64,000 nt of DNA, from assembly GCF_029635795.1 (NCBI RefSeq), contig NZ_CP114280.1, positions 3,906,001 through 3,970,000 on the forward strand, read 5' to 3'. The notes below the pieces were generated by a model. It did not search any database. It had not been told where the DNA came from and saw nothing but the letters and a program-made list of their open reading frames with translations. Numbering within the stretch: position 1 is the stretch's first letter; every line of letters starts with the position of its first letter. The DNA comes from Dickeya lacustris (GTDB taxonomy: Bacteria; Pseudomonadota; Gammaproteobacteria; Enterobacterales; Enterobacteriaceae). The translations under genes and the position numbers were made by a program. This document shows positions 37,769-47,903 of this stretch, in pieces.

Positions 37769-37845
37769 TGGTGGCTACGACGGGAATCGAACCTGTGACC
37801 CCAGCATTATGAGTGCTGTGCTCTAACCAGCTGAGCTACGTAGCC
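37769..37845 (-). tRNA. tRNA-Met, elongator (anticodon CAU)
   Basis: 77 nt, first gene of the minus-strand cluster Met-Leu-Gln-Gln-Met-Gln, corresponding to metT. Anticodon CAT, encoded CCA. Confidence 0.95.
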
Positions 37846-38018
37846 ATCTTTTCCGCGTCACCTTCATCGGCGTTGCGGGGCGCATTATGCTAAGTTGGGC
37901 TTTTTCCGTCAACACATTTTTTCCCTAAAAATAGCCGGTTTGTACTGTTTGTTTGGGTTGTGAGCAGTATGGTGAGAAAAGCGCCAGAAAGCGCGCTTTT
38001 TACCGCCTTTCAAAAGAA

Positions 38019-38043
38019 AAACGGGCCTGTATAGGCCCGTTTG
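38019..38043 (-). terminator. Intrinsic terminator of asnB
   Basis: On the minus strand AACGGGCCT, loop ATAC, AGGCCCGTT is followed by TTTCTTTTG. It lies just after the asnB stop, upstream of the tRNA cluster. Confidence 0.8.
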
Positions 38044-38050
38044 AAACAAC

Positions 38051-39715
38051 TTATTGGTAGGCTGATTGATGCACGCCCACAGCGCGGCCTGATGGATCAT
38101 CCATTTTCTTGAAGGATTCATCCCATTCGATGGCCTTAGCGGAGGAGCAGGCAACTGACGGGCCGCCAGGCACGCATTCTGCGGCGCTCGGTACCGGGAA
38201 CAGTTCCTCAAAGATTTCACGGTACAGGTAAGCTTCTTTGGACGCTGGCGTGTTATATGGGAACCGGAAGTGTGCGGTTTCCAGCTGTTGATCGCTCACT
38301 TGCGCCGCAGCGACTTCTTTGAGCGTATCTATCCAACTGTAGCCCACGCCATCAGAGAACTGCTCTTTCTGACGCCATGCGACACTGTGCGGCAGATAAG
38401 ATTCGAAGCATTCGCGCAGAATGTGTTTTTCCATTTTGCCGTTGCCGCACATCTTATCTTTCGGGTTAATACGCATCGCCACATCCAGGAATTTCTTGTC
38501 AAGGAAGGGAACGCGTGCTTCCACACCCCAGGCAGACATCGCTTTGTTGGCGCGGGCGCAGTCATACTGGTGCAATGCCAGCAGCTTACGCACGGTTTCT
38601 TCATGCAATTCTTTCGCGTTAGGCGCCTTGTGGAAATAGAGATAACCGCCGAAGACTTCATCCGAACCTTCGCCGGAGAGCACCATTTTGATGCCCATGG
38701 CTTTAATCTTACGCGACATCAGGTACATCGGTGTTGAAGCCCGGATGGTGGTCACGTCATAGGTTTCAATGTGGTAAATCACATCACGAATGGCATCAAG
38801 CCCTTCCTGAACGGTGAAATGAATCTCGTGGTGTACGGTGCCAAGATGCTCTGCAACATCACGCGCGGCTTTCAGATCCGGCGCACCTTCTAAACCAACG
38901 GCAAATGAGTGCAATTGTGGCCACCAGGCTTCGCTGCGCTCTTCGTCTTCTACGCGGCGGGCGGCGAATTTTTTGGTAATGGCGGAAATGACCGACGAAT
39001 CCAGACCACCGGATAACAATACGCCATAAGGCACGTCAGACATCAGGTGACTTTTAACAGACTCTTCCAGCGCTTCACGCAGGGCAACGGCATCGGTCTC
39101 ATTGTCTTTGACGTTCTCGTAATCGAACCAGTCACGACGATAGTATTCGCGAATCTCACCGTCCTGGCTCCACAGGTAACTGCCCGCCGGGAACTCTTTG
39201 ATGGTACGACAAACGGGCACCAGCGCTTTCATTTCAGAGGCGACATACAGGTTGCCGTGTTCGTCATAACCCATATATAGCGGAATAATGCCAAGATGGT
39301 CACGGCCAATCAGGTAGGCGTCTTTTTCGCTGTCATACAGGGCGAAGGCAAACATGCCACGCAGTTCATCCAAAAATTCCGGCCCTTTCTCCTGATACAG
39401 CGCCAGAATGACTTCGCAGTCAGAACCGGTCTGGAACTGGTAGCGGTCGCCGTATTGCTGGCGCAGAGCCTGATGGTTGTAAATTTCACCGTTCACGGCC
39501 AGAACGTGGGTGTGAGCCTGATTGTAGAGCGGTTGCGCGCCGGTGTTGACATCGACAATCGAGAGGCGCTCATGAGCCAGAATGGCTTTATCGCTGGCAT
39601 AGATACCCGACCAGTCTGGGCCGCGATGGCGCATCAGTCGTGACAACTCAAGCGCTTTTTTACGCAGTTCAACCGGGTCGGTTTTCAGATCAAGCACACC
39701 AAAAATAGAACACAT
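38051..39715 (-). CDS. asnB: Asparagine synthetase B (glutamine-hydrolysing)
   Basis: 554 aa, the E. coli length. The N-terminal glutaminase begins MCSIFGVLD with catalytic Cys2 exposed after Met removal; the synthetase domain has the PP-loop LLSGGLDSSVISA (about 230). It makes asparagine from aspartate, ATP and glutamine. An upstream in-frame ATG at 39742 would hide Cys2 and is rejected. Confidence 0.97.
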   Translation of the reverse strand: MCSIFGVLDLKTDPVELRKKALELSRLMRHRGPDWSGIYASDKAILAHERLSIVDVNTGAQPLYNQAHTHVLAVNGEIYNHQALRQQYGDRYQFQTGSDCEVILALYQEKGPEFLDELRGMFAFALYDSEKDAYLIGRDHLGIIPLYMGYDEHGNLYVASEMKALVPVCRTIKEFPAGSYLWSQDGEIREYYRRDWFDYENVKDNETDAVALREALEESVKSHLMSDVPYGVLLSGGLDSSVISAITKKFAARRVEDEERSEAWWPQLHSFAVGLEGAPDLKAARDVAEHLGTVHHEIHFTVQEGLDAIRDVIYHIETYDVTTIRASTPMYLMSRKIKAMGIKMVLSGEGSDEVFGGYLYFHKAPNAKELHEETVRKLLALHQYDCARANKAMSAWGVEARVPFLDKKFLDVAMRINPKDKMCGNGKMEKHILRECFESYLPHSVAWRQKEQFSDGVGYSWIDTLKEVAAAQVSDQQLETAHFRFPYNTPASKEAYLYREIFEELFPVPSAAECVPGGPSVACSSAKAIEWDESFKKMDDPSGRAVGVHQSAYQ

Positions 39716-40006
39716 ACAAGAGGCTCCCTTCATTACGCCCATGGCGTCAAAACAGTCAGAATTGAGGGCGGTTATCAGCAGTTTCCCTGCCGCATGCCAT
39801 CATCGTTGATGATGTTCCGCCGTGTCGGTAACACTGATTTAGCATCAAAACAGTATGGCAATTCAATATCATTTAATGAAAAAAGCCATTGTGCTGATGA
39901 ATAGGCAATTTTATGGGGGATTTATTCTTTTTTCTTTAAAAGGGCAGTGAGAAGGTGCCGGATTTTTAGCGATTGCATAATCCGGCCTTATGGTAGGAAG
40001 GTAAAC

Positions 40007-41230
40007 TTACTGATTTTCAAGCAGACGCTGTAGCAAAACGCCGTTGAGCATGGCGCGTTTGACCAGCGCGAAAGCGCCAATGGCTGACAGATGCTGTAGC
40101 TCGGACACCACGACCGGCAAATGCTGACGAAACTCTTTGAGAACCTGCGTGTGAATACAGCGCTCAATCGCGGGTAATAATAAGCGGCTGGATTCGGTAA
40201 TTTCTCCTGCTATCACCACGCGCTGCGGGTTAAATAAATTGATGGCTATCGAAATGGCTTTACCCAACTGCTGGCCGGCGGTTTCAATCAGGTTGGTGGC
40301 CAGAATGTCGCCTTTATTTGCCGCTTTACAAATCGCGTTAATCTGACAGTTGTCTACCGTCAGTTTGCTGCTAAACCCCTGCTGCAAGAGGTGGCGAGCA
40401 CGCTGTTCGAGCGCACCGTTTGATACTACGGTTTCAAGACAACCAAAGTTGCCGCAGTGGCAGCGATCGCCCAGCGGATCAAGCTGGATATGGCCAATTT
40501 CGCCAACATTGCCGTTGCTGCCAAGAAAGATTTGTCCATTGACCAAAATCCCTGCGCCAGTGCCACGATGCACTCGCACCAGCAGCGAGTCCTGGCAGTC
40601 ACGAGTGGCACCGAAGTAGTGTTCGGCCAATGCGAGGCTGCGAATATCATGGCCGACGAAACTATGCACCTGGAAGCGTTGACGCAGGTTCTCCACCAAT
40701 GGCCAGCGGTTGACCTCAATATGCGGCATGTAATGCACTACCCCTGCCAGCGGGTCTACCAGACCAGGCAATACAACGGAAATGGCGATTAATTCGCGAA
40801 GTCGGCGCTGATGCTGGTTAATGAAGTTAGCGATGGCGTCAAACAAGGCATATTGCAAGCTCTCTTGTGTTTGCTGCGGCAGAGCGCAGTGTTCTTCTTC
40901 GAGCCGTTTGCCTTGCAGATCGTACAACGCAAGGGTGGCGTCATGGCGGCCAAGCCTGACTGCTACCGTATGAAACGGGCGCGTTTCCGAAACGATAGAG
41001 ATAGCGCGCCGCCCGCCAGTAGACGCTTGCTGGTCAACTTCTTTTATCAAGCCGCGCTCAAGTAGCTGGCGGGTGATTTTTGTGACGCTGGCGGGGGCAA
41101 GTTGGCTTTGTTCGGAAATTTGAATTCGCGAAATCGGCCCTTGCTGATCAATCAGGCGGTACACGACCGCACTGTTTAACTGTTTGACCAGATCAATATT
41201 TCCTATCTGGGTGTGTCCGCCTGGGGTCAT
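40007..41230 (-). CDS. nagC: N-acetylglucosamine repressor NagC
   Basis: 407 aa ROK-family regulator. A winged helix-turn-helix (about 25-80, GPISRIQISEQSQLAPASVTK) is followed by a ROK domain with the zinc motif CHCGNFGCLE (about 260). It represses nag and chitobiose genes and is released by GlcNAc-6-P. Last gene of nagBAC here; the nagD gene that follows in E. coli is not present before asnB. Confidence 0.95.
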   Translation of the reverse strand: MTPGGHTQIGNIDLVKQLNSAVVYRLIDQQGPISRIQISEQSQLAPASVTKITRQLLERGLIKEVDQQASTGGRRAISIVSETRPFHTVAVRLGRHDATLALYDLQGKRLEEEHCALPQQTQESLQYALFDAIANFINQHQRRLRELIAISVVLPGLVDPLAGVVHYMPHIEVNRWPLVENLRQRFQVHSFVGHDIRSLALAEHYFGATRDCQDSLLVRVHRGTGAGILVNGQIFLGSNGNVGEIGHIQLDPLGDRCHCGNFGCLETVVSNGALEQRARHLLQQGFSSKLTVDNCQINAICKAANKGDILATNLIETAGQQLGKAISIAINLFNPQRVVIAGEITESSRLLLPAIERCIHTQVLKEFRQHLPVVVSELQHLSAIGAFALVKRAMLNGVLLQRLLENQ

Positions 41231-41260
41231 GACGCATTACTCGTGTTGATTCAATCGTGG

Positions 41261-42412
41261 TCAGCGCGAGTGATAGGTTTCCTCGCCATTGACGAACGTA
41301 CTGATGATAGCTAAATCTCGGGACATCACCGTCAGGTTCGCCACCTTCCCGACGCAGAGACTGCCGAGACGGTGGTCTTCTGCGATGGCTCTTGCCGGGT
41401 AGAGCGTTGCCATTCTGAGCGCCTCTTCCAGTGCAATGCCCGCGTGTTCTACGCAATTGCGTACAGCATCAATCATGGTCAGAGCCGACCCACTGAGGGT
41501 GCCGTGCTCATCGACACAGATACCGTCACGGTAGTATATGGGTTTACCGGCAAATGTGAACTGGTCGATATCAGAGCCTGCCGGTGCAGTGGCATCCGTC
41601 ACCAGCACCAGCTTGTCACCTTTGATGCGTTTCGTGTTACGGATGTTTGCCCAACTGACATGATGACCGTCGGCAATAATGCCACAATAAATTTCCGGTG
41701 CGTCGTAAACCGCGCCGACCAGCCCAGGTTCGCGGCCGCTTAATGGCGGCATGGCATTAAACAGGTGGGTTGCAAAGCGGATGCCGGCTGCAAAGCCGCG
41801 TTTGGCCTGCTCCCAGCTCGCATTGGAGTGCCCGGCAGAAACAATGATACCTGCGGCGTTAAGACGCTGTATTAAGGCTTCCGGCACGGTTTCCGGCGCT
41901 AGCGTAATTTTGCTGATAACATCTGCATTTTCACACAGATACTCGACCAGTTCGTCGTCTGGCTCGCGAATCAGGTTTGCGTCATGGGTGCCTTTTTTGG
42001 CGCGATTAAGCCAGGGGCCTTCGAGGTGCAGCCCTAATGCCTGATGGCGATGCTGGGCAAGCCAGGCCCGCATCACGCCGATACCATGGCGCATATACTC
42101 GTCGGAAGAGGTAATCAATGTGGGTAAAAAACTGGTGCATCCTGAGCGCTCGTTTGCGCGTTGCATGGTGCTGAGGGTTTTGACCGAAATATTTTCCAGC
42201 GCATCGTTAAATTGTACGCCGCCACAGCCATTGAGTTGCAGATCAATAAAGCCGGGACTGAGCAGCGCCCCCTCAAGGGAGGTGCGCGGAAGGGTAGCCG
42301 GTACGTCACGGCTAGGACAGACAGCTTGGATCAAGCCGTTAGCGATGATGACAGCATGGTCATCCAGTATCTGATGGCCGGTAAAAATTCGACCATGGGT
42401 TAACGCGAACAT
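41261..42412 (-). CDS. nagA: N-acetylglucosamine-6-phosphate deacetylase NagA
   Basis: 383 aa amidohydrolase. Signatures: [18 protein letters not shown], metal ligand Glu in [10 protein letters not shown], histidines in SAGHSNA and [11 protein letters not shown], catalytic Asp in VTDATAPAG. Removes acetate from GlcNAc-6-P to feed NagB. The second of two adjacent ATGs (42412) has AGGAG at the better spacing and gives the E. coli-like N terminus. Confidence 0.96.
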   Translation of the reverse strand: MFALTHGRIFTGHQILDDHAVIIANGLIQAVCPSRDVPATLPRTSLEGALLSPGFIDLQLNGCGGVQFNDALENISVKTLSTMQRANERSGCTSFLPTLITSSDEYMRHGIGVMRAWLAQHRHQALGLHLEGPWLNRAKKGTHDANLIREPDDELVEYLCENADVISKITLAPETVPEALIQRLNAAGIIVSAGHSNASWEQAKRGFAAGIRFATHLFNAMPPLSGREPGLVGAVYDAPEIYCGIIADGHHVSWANIRNTKRIKGDKLVLVTDATAPAGSDIDQFTFAGKPIYYRDGICVDEHGTLSGSALTMIDAVRNCVEHAGIALEEALRMATLYPARAIAEDHRLGSLCVGKVANLTVMSRDLAIISTFVNGEETYHSR

Positions 42413-42433
42413 CATAAGCTCCTGGCTTACCGG

Positions 42434-43234
42434 TTACAGATTATTGAGATTGTCAGCTTCCAGCTCACGGAAATATTTAACGGTTTTCACCTTTAACTCC
42501 ATGGTGGAAGGCTCATCACATACCATGATGGCTTTAGCATGTAATTGCAGGCAACTGATAGTCCACAGGTGATTGACATTACCTTCAACAGCGGCCTGAA
42601 GCGCCAGCGCTTTATGGCGTCCTGACACCAGAATCATCACTTCCTCGGCATCTAGCAGCGTACCGACGCCGACGGTCAGCGCGTATTTAGGAACCTGGCT
42701 GACATCCCCGTTGAAAAAGCGGGAGTTGGCGATACGCGTTTCTTCTGTCAACGTTTTGATACGAGTACGGGACACCAGCGATGAGGCGGGTTCGTTAAAC
42801 GCGATATGACCATCATTCCCAACGCCCCCCATAAACAGGTGAATTTTGCCGTAAGATTTGATTTTGTCTTCATATCGTTGACATTCCGCCTCGATATCCT
42901 GTGCGTTACCGTCTAGCAGGTTAATATTTTCATCAGGAATATCAATGTGATTGAAGAAGTTCTGGTACATGAAGGTACGATAACTTTCTGCATGATCCGG
43001 CGGTAAGCCAACGTATTCATCCATATTAAAGGTGACAACATGTTTGAAGCTGACGGCACCTGCCTGATGAAGTTCAATTAACGATTTATAGGCTTCCAGC
43101 GGTGAACTTCCGGTTGGCAGCCCCAGCAGGAACGGCTTTTCCGCCGTTGGCTTAAAGGCGGCAATCCGGTTTGCAATATGGCGGGCAGCCCACTTGCCAA
43201 CCTGGGCTGGGGTAGTTAATGGAATCAATCTCAT
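42434..43234 (-). CDS. nagB: Glucosamine-6-phosphate deaminase NagB
   Basis: 266 aa, E. coli length. Motifs: [30 protein letters not shown] with catalytic Asp, and [17 protein letters not shown]. It converts glucosamine-6-phosphate to fructose-6-phosphate and ammonia, allosterically activated by GlcNAc-6-P. First gene of the nagBAC operon, divergent from nagE. Confidence 0.97.
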   Translation of the reverse strand: MRLIPLTTPAQVGKWAARHIANRIAAFKPTAEKPFLLGLPTGSSPLEAYKSLIELHQAGAVSFKHVVTFNMDEYVGLPPDHAESYRTFMYQNFFNHIDIPDENINLLDGNAQDIEAECQRYEDKIKSYGKIHLFMGGVGNDGHIAFNEPASSLVSRTRIKTLTEETRIANSRFFNGDVSQVPKYALTVGVGTLLDAEEVMILVSGRHKALALQAAVEGNVNHLWTISCLQLHAKAIMVCDEPSTMELKVKTVKYFRELEADNLNNL

Positions 43235-43596
43235 AAGGCTCTCCTGGTCGCGCGGGCTAAATACATGCCGCCATCTCTGTTCACGGTTCGCGGCTATCGG
43301 GATTCTGTCTTAACATGGCGATATTCAGTGATGACAACCGAGCGCGATTGTTTCACTTTAATCTCTGCTCGCTAGTGTATCTTGTTTTTTTTAGTCTTGA
43401 AATAAGTTGTATAAATGAAGCTTCATAAACTTTTTGTATGTGATTTTGTAGTGATTTTTATCACATAATCACGGTTATTAATTTGCGTGGCGAAATATTT
43501 TTTTGCACTCTGACCAGGCCCACAAGGCTGGCGGGTTTTTTTAATGACAAGGCTGACAGACAATTTTATTGCCCGTAAAGGGCAAGAGGGGGGAAG
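43235..43596. promoter_or_regulatory. nagB-nagE divergent control region with CRP and NagC-like sites
   Basis: The 362-bp gap holds a good CRP site, GTGATTTTTATCACA-like, at about 43450-43465. There are two NagC-type AT-rich palindromes: around 43476-43501 (AATTTGCGTGGCGAAAT) and around 43385-43408 (T-run, 9 bp, AAATAA). In E. coli NagC bound to both sides loops the DNA and CRP activates nagE and nagB; the same layout is inferred here. Confidence 0.6.
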
Positions 43597-45081
43597 GTGA
43601 GTACACTCAGTTATTTACAGAAGGTAGGTCGCGCCTTGATGGTGCCGGTTGCGACATTACCCGCCGCCGCCATCCTGATGGGGGTCGGATACTGGATTGA
43701 TCCTGTAGGTTGGGGAAGCGAGAACGCGCTGGCGGCATTGCTGATTAAATCTGGTGCGGCCATCATTGAGCATATGGCGGTGCTGTTTGCCGTCGGGGTG
43801 GCATATGGCATGTCAAAAGATAAGGATGGTGCGGCGGCATTATCCGGTTTCGTTGGTTATCTGGTACTGACTACGCTGTGTTCTCCGGCAGCTGTGGCAA
43901 TGATTCAACATATTCCGCTGGCGAATGTGCCTAAAGCGTTTGGCAAAATTGAAAACCAATTTATTGGTATTTTAGTCGGGGTGATCGCCGCTGAACTGTA
44001 TAACCGCTATAGCCACGTCAAATTACCCGAAGCGCTCTCTTTCTTTAGTGGCCGCAGACTGGTGCCGATATTGGTGTCATTGCTGATGATTGTGGTCGCA
44101 TTTGTACTGATGTATGTCTGGCCGGTTATCTATAACGCGCTGGTTGGGTTTGGTGAGCAGATTCAACAATTGGGATCGGTGGGTGCCGGTGTGTATGCCT
44201 TCTTTAACCGTCTGCTCATTCCTGTTGGGCTGCACCATGCGCTTAACTCCGTATTCTGGTTTGACGTTGCCGGTATTAACGATATTCCCAACTTCCTGAG
44301 TGGCCAGCAGGCCATTGACGCCGGTAAAGCGATTCCCGGTATCACCGGTCGTTATCAGGCAGGGTTCTTCCCGATTATGATGTTTGGCTTGCCTGGCGCT
44401 GCGCTGGCGATTTACCACTGCGCTCGTCCTGAGAATCGCAGCCGGGTGGCGGGAATTATGATGGCCGCCGCGTTTGCTGCCTTTTTCACCGGTATCACCG
44501 AGCCACTGGAATTCTCTTTTATGTTTGTGGCTCCGGTATTGTATGTTCTGCATGCTTTGCTAACCGGTATTTCAGTCTTTATTGCTGCCAGTATGCAGTG
44601 GATCGCAGGTTTTGGTTTCAGTGCCGGTTTGGTTGACCTGGTGCTTTCTTCTCGCAATCCGCTGGCGACGCATTGGTACATGTTGCTGCTGCAAGGTTTC
44701 GTCTTTTTCGTTATTTATTATCTGGTTTTCCGCTTCACCATTACTCGCTTTAACCTGATGACGCCAGGGCGTGAGCGTGAAACGGGCTCGGATGCGGCGC
44801 CAGCGCAGGCTCCGGCAGGCGCTGCAAGCAGCCAGGCGATAGCGCAGGGATATTTACAGGCGATTGGCGGGGCAAATAATCTGACTGGCATTGATGCCTG
44901 TATTACTCGTTTGCGCCTGAGCGTGAAAGATTCTGCGCTGGTGGATGAAACCGCCGCTCGCCAGCTCGGTGCGGCTGGGGTGATTCGTCTTAATAAGCAG
45001 AGTGTGCAAATTGTGGTTGGAACACAGGCTGAGAGTATTGCCGCAGCGTTGCGTGATGTTTCATCGACGATAGCGGATTGA
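43597..45081 (+). CDS. nagE: PTS N-acetylglucosamine transporter EIICB, lacking EIIA
   Basis: 494 aa. The EIIC membrane domain (about 1-370) starts LQKVGRALMVPVATLPAAAI and includes GITEPLEFSFMFVAP. The EIIB domain (about 415-494) carries the phosphorylated cysteine in GIDACITRLRLSV. E. coli NagE is 648 aa with a fused C-terminal EIIA; here the frame stops right after EIIB (SSTIAD) and no IIA remnant follows. Phosphate must therefore come from a separate EIIA such as Crr. Divergent from nagB. Confidence 0.95.
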   Translation: MSTLSYLQKVGRALMVPVATLPAAAILMGVGYWIDPVGWGSENALAALLIKSGAAIIEHMAVLFAVGVAYGMSKDKDGAAALSGFVGYLVLTTLCSPAAVAMIQHIPLANVPKAFGKIENQFIGILVGVIAAELYNRYSHVKLPEALSFFSGRRLVPILVSLLMIVVAFVLMYVWPVIYNALVGFGEQIQQLGSVGAGVYAFFNRLLIPVGLHHALNSVFWFDVAGINDIPNFLSGQQAIDAGKAIPGITGRYQAGFFPIMMFGLPGAALAIYHCARPENRSRVAGIMMAAAFAAFFTGITEPLEFSFMFVAPVLYVLHALLTGISVFIAASMQWIAGFGFSAGLVDLVLSSRNPLATHWYMLLLQGFVFFVIYYLVFRFTITRFNLMTPGRERETGSDAAPAQAPAGAASSQAIAQGYLQAIGGANNLTGIDACITRLRLSVKDSALVDETAARQLGAAGVIRLNKQSVQIVVGTQAESIAAALRDVSSTIAD

Positions 45082-45128
45082 CGTTGTCTGATTCGCGCCT
45101 ACCGCGCGTTCGCTGAGTGTTAAACGTG

Positions 45129-45167
45129 AAAACGGAGTGCATGTGAACCATGGGCTCCGTTTTTTTA
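45129..45167 (+). terminator. Intrinsic terminator of nagE
   Basis: AAAACGGAG (45129-45137) pairs with CTCCGTTTT across a 17-base loop, and the right arm continues into a seven-T run. It lies 48 bp after the stop. Confidence 0.8.
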
Positions 45168-45263
45168 TCTTAAACTTTCGTGAAACAAACGGTTGTTTCA
45201 AAGCGTGGCTTGTTGGATCATTAGCGGTTATGGGTTGTTTTTTCGTATTTTGAGGAACCAAAC

Positions 45264-46922
45264 ATGAGTGAGGCTGAAGCCCGCCCAACCAACTTTATTC
45301 GTCAGATTATTGATGAAGATCTGGCTTCTGGTAAGCATGAGCATATACAGACTCGTTTCCCGCCGGAGCCAAACGGTTATCTGCATATTGGCCATGCAAA
45401 ATCTATCTGCCTGAATTTTGGTATCGCAGAGGATTACAGCGGTCAGTGCAATCTGCGCTTTGATGACACGAACCCAGTGAAGGAAGACATTGAATACGTC
45501 GAATCCATCAAACATGACGTGCAATGGCTGGGGTTTTCATGGAGTGGCGAAGTCCGCTATTCATCTAATTATTTCGACCAGTTGTACCTTTATGCGGTTG
45601 AGCTGATTAATAAAGGCCTGGCCTATGTCGATGAATTGACGCCTGAGCAGATTCGTGAATATCGCGGTACGCTGACGACCGCCGGGAAAAATAGTCCATA
45701 TCGCGATCGCGGTGTGCAAGAGAACCTGGCGTTGTTTGAAAAAATGCGCGCCGGTGATTTTGCCGAAGGCACTGCTTGCCTGCGCGCCAAAATCGATATG
45801 GCCTCACCGTTTATCGTGATGCGTGACCCGGTGTTATACCGCATCAAGTTTGCCGAGCATCACCAGACCGGCAACAAATGGTGCATCTACCCAATGTATG
45901 ACTTTACCCACTGCATTTCCGATGCGCTGGAAGGGATTACGCATTCATTGTGTACACTGGAATTTCAGGATAACCGCCGCCTGTATGATTGGGTGCTGGA
46001 TAACATCACGATTCCGGCGCATCCTCGTCAGTATGAGTTTTCTCGCCTGAATCTGGAATACGCGGTGATGTCTAAGCGTAAACTGAATCTGTTGGTGAGC
46101 GAGAAAGTCGTCGAAGGGTGGGATGACCCGCGTATGCCGACGATTTCCGGCTTGCGTCGTCGTGGCTATACCGCTGCGTCTATCCGTGAGTTTTGCCGCC
46201 GTATCGGTGTGACCAAGCAGGACAACACCGTGGAAATGGCCGCTCTGGAGTCTTGCATTCGCGACGATTTGAATGAGAGCGCCCCACGTGCCATGGCAGT
46301 GCTCGACCCCGTCAAGGTGGTGATTGAGAACTTACCTGAAGGGCATGAAGAGTGGCTTGCGATGCCAAATCATCCCAACAACCCAGAGATGGGGACGCGC
46401 CAGGTAGCGTTTAGCCGCGAAGTGTATATCGATCGCGCTGATTTCCGTGAAGAAGCCAATAAGCAATACAAACGTCTGGTGCTTGGTAAAGAAGTGCGTC
46501 TGCGCAATGCGTATGTCATTAAGGCCGAACGCATTGAGAAAGATGAGCAAGGCGTAATCACGGCTATCTATTGCAGCTATGATTCGCAAACGCTGAGTAA
46601 AGATCCGGCAGATGGGCGCAAAGTAAAAGGCGTTATTCACTGGGTGTCGGCGTCGCATGCTGTACCGGCTCAGTTCCGTTTGTACGATCGCTTGTTCAGC
46701 GTAGCTAACCCAGGCGCTGCGGACGATTTTCTCTCCACTATCAACCCGGATTCGTTGAAAGTGGTTGAGGGGGTTGTTGAGGCAAGCTTGCGTGAGGCCC
46801 CGGTTGAGAAGGCTTATCAATTTGAACGCGAAGGGTATTTCTGCGCCGATCGTCTCTATTCAAGCGCGGATAATCTGGTGTTCAATCGCACGGTAGGTCT
46901 GCGTGATAGTTGGGCCGGTTAA
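45264..46922 (+). CDS. glnS: Glutaminyl-tRNA synthetase GlnS
   Basis: 552 aa class I synthetase. HIGH motif in [15 protein letters not shown] (about 33-47) and MSKRK in [11 protein letters not shown] (about 267-277). Charges the three glutamine tRNAs encoded 8 kb upstream, among others. Same position between nagE and fur as in E. coli. Confidence 0.98.
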   Translation: MSEAEARPTNFIRQIIDEDLASGKHEHIQTRFPPEPNGYLHIGHAKSICLNFGIAEDYSGQCNLRFDDTNPVKEDIEYVESIKHDVQWLGFSWSGEVRYSSNYFDQLYLYAVELINKGLAYVDELTPEQIREYRGTLTTAGKNSPYRDRGVQENLALFEKMRAGDFAEGTACLRAKIDMASPFIVMRDPVLYRIKFAEHHQTGNKWCIYPMYDFTHCISDALEGITHSLCTLEFQDNRRLYDWVLDNITIPAHPRQYEFSRLNLEYAVMSKRKLNLLVSEKVVEGWDDPRMPTISGLRRRGYTAASIREFCRRIGVTKQDNTVEMAALESCIRDDLNESAPRAMAVLDPVKVVIENLPEGHEEWLAMPNHPNNPEMGTRQVAFSREVYIDRADFREEANKQYKRLVLGKEVRLRNAYVIKAERIEKDEQGVITAIYCSYDSQTLSKDPADGRKVKGVIHWVSASHAVPAQFRLYDRLFSVANPGAADDFLSTINPDSLKVVEGVVEASLREAPVEKAYQFEREGYFCADRLYSSADNLVFNRTVGLRDSWAG

Positions 46923-46944
46923 AACGTTGCCCGCGATGCGAACT

Positions 46945-46978
46945 AAAAATAAAACCGCCGAGGCGGTTTTATTTTTTT
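46945..46978. terminator. Bidirectional terminator between glnS and fur
   Basis: AAAACCGCC (46951-46959), a two-base turn, GGCGGTTTT (46962-46970), with A-rich and T-rich flanks on both sides. It ends the convergent glnS and fur transcripts. Confidence 0.85.
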
Positions 46979-47008
46979 GTGCAGTAATTCGGCGTACCGT
47001 TTGTGTGA

Positions 47009-47455
47009 TTAACGCCCGTCGTGTGCGCTTTCATCTTCACGGCAATCGCCGTTGCTGCAATGGCCGTAAAGATACAAACTGTGGTTGGTCAGTTTGATGC
47101 CATATTTTTCGGAAATCTCACGCTGACGAGCTTCAATTGACTCATCACTAAACTCAATGACTCGGCCACAATCCAGACAAATCAGGTGATCATGGTGGTG
47201 CTGCTGAGTCAGCTCGAAAACGGATTTGCCGCCTTCAAAGTTGTGGCGGGTAACAATACCTGCATCATCAAACTGATTCAGTACGCGATAAACAGTGGCA
47301 AGGCCGATTTCCTCGCCCATATCAATCAGTTTCTTGTATAAATCTTCCGCACTGACGTGGTGGCATTGAGGGTCCTGAAGCACTTCCAGAATTTTCAGTC
47401 TCGGAAGCGTTACTTTCAGGCCAGCCTTTTTTAATGCGGTGTTGTTGTCAGTCAT
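47009..47455 (-). CDS. fur: Ferric uptake regulator Fur
   Basis: 148 aa. Winged helix DNA-binding domain (about 1-80) beginning MTDNNTALKKAGLKVTLPR, then the metal-binding HHHDHLICLDCG (about 87-98) and C-terminal CSNGDC. Fe2+-Fur represses iron uptake. Its ATG lies within the end of a short leader ORF (Uof), a coupling known in E. coli. Confidence 0.97.
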   Translation of the reverse strand: MTDNNTALKKAGLKVTLPRLKILEVLQDPQCHHVSAEDLYKKLIDMGEEIGLATVYRVLNQFDDAGIVTRHNFEGGKSVFELTQQHHHDHLICLDCGRVIEFSDESIEARQREISEKYGIKLTNHSLYLYGHCSNGDCREDESAHDGR

Positions 47456-47531
47456 GCGGATTTAGTCCTGTTACGTGCTTTATCTGGGAGGCTATAAGCC
47501 TGATGTCGTCGGTTGGCTTAAAAAAGGTCAC
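47448..47531 (-). CDS. uof: Leader peptide Uof upstream of fur
   Basis: A 27-codon ORF from GTG 47531 ends HVTGLNPHD and its TGA (47450-47448) overlaps the first codons of fur. From memory, E. coli Uof is 28 aa and ends LVTGQIPHD with the same overlap, where translation of fur depends on uof translation and the sRNA RyhB represses fur through it. The N-terminal two thirds are not conserved and the GTG lacks a strong ribosome site; a TGA three codons earlier forbids a longer frame. Not seen: the RyhB pairing region, which I did not verify. Confidence 0.65.
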   Translation of the reverse strand: MTFFKPTDDIRLIASQIKHVTGLNPHD

Positions 47532-47903
47532 AGCGCATCAATTATAGAACTGTGGCGTTAAAATGAAAACCACCGAACTTTTACAATATAATACTCACCA
47601 ACTCGCTGTTTTTTGTGTTCTTTGTGGCAAAACGCAGGTTGTATGGCAAGAGAAGTGCAAGGTGCGATACGGCCAAACATGTGGATAGTGTACCTTGCCG
47701 GGGAAAAAAGTTAAAAAATTGTACAACTGATTGCGATAGTTTTTATCTATCGCTATTTTGGCATTTGCCTTTTTTACCAATGCCGATAATAACAAACCCG
47801 ATGATTCAGCGAGTTGTGCCCCACCAACCTCTGCATGCGAATAATTTGTATGCGGGTAAACAGCGGGGCTCTGGGTGACAGTCGCGCAGAGCCCCGTTCT
47901 GGC
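47532..47903. other. fldA-fur intergenic region
   Basis: 372 bp holding the fur promoter (TATAAT on the minus strand near 47541, just upstream of uof) and, toward fldA, the hairpin listed separately. No further gene is credible; longer open frames here are low-quality. Confidence 0.55.
47864..47896 (-). terminator. Hairpin after fldA
   Basis: CGGGGCTCTG (47864-47873) and CAGAGCCCCG (47887-47896) are exact reverse complements with a 13-base loop, starting eight bases past the fldA stop on the minus strand. The T-run is poor (CTGTTTACC). Confidence 0.65.
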
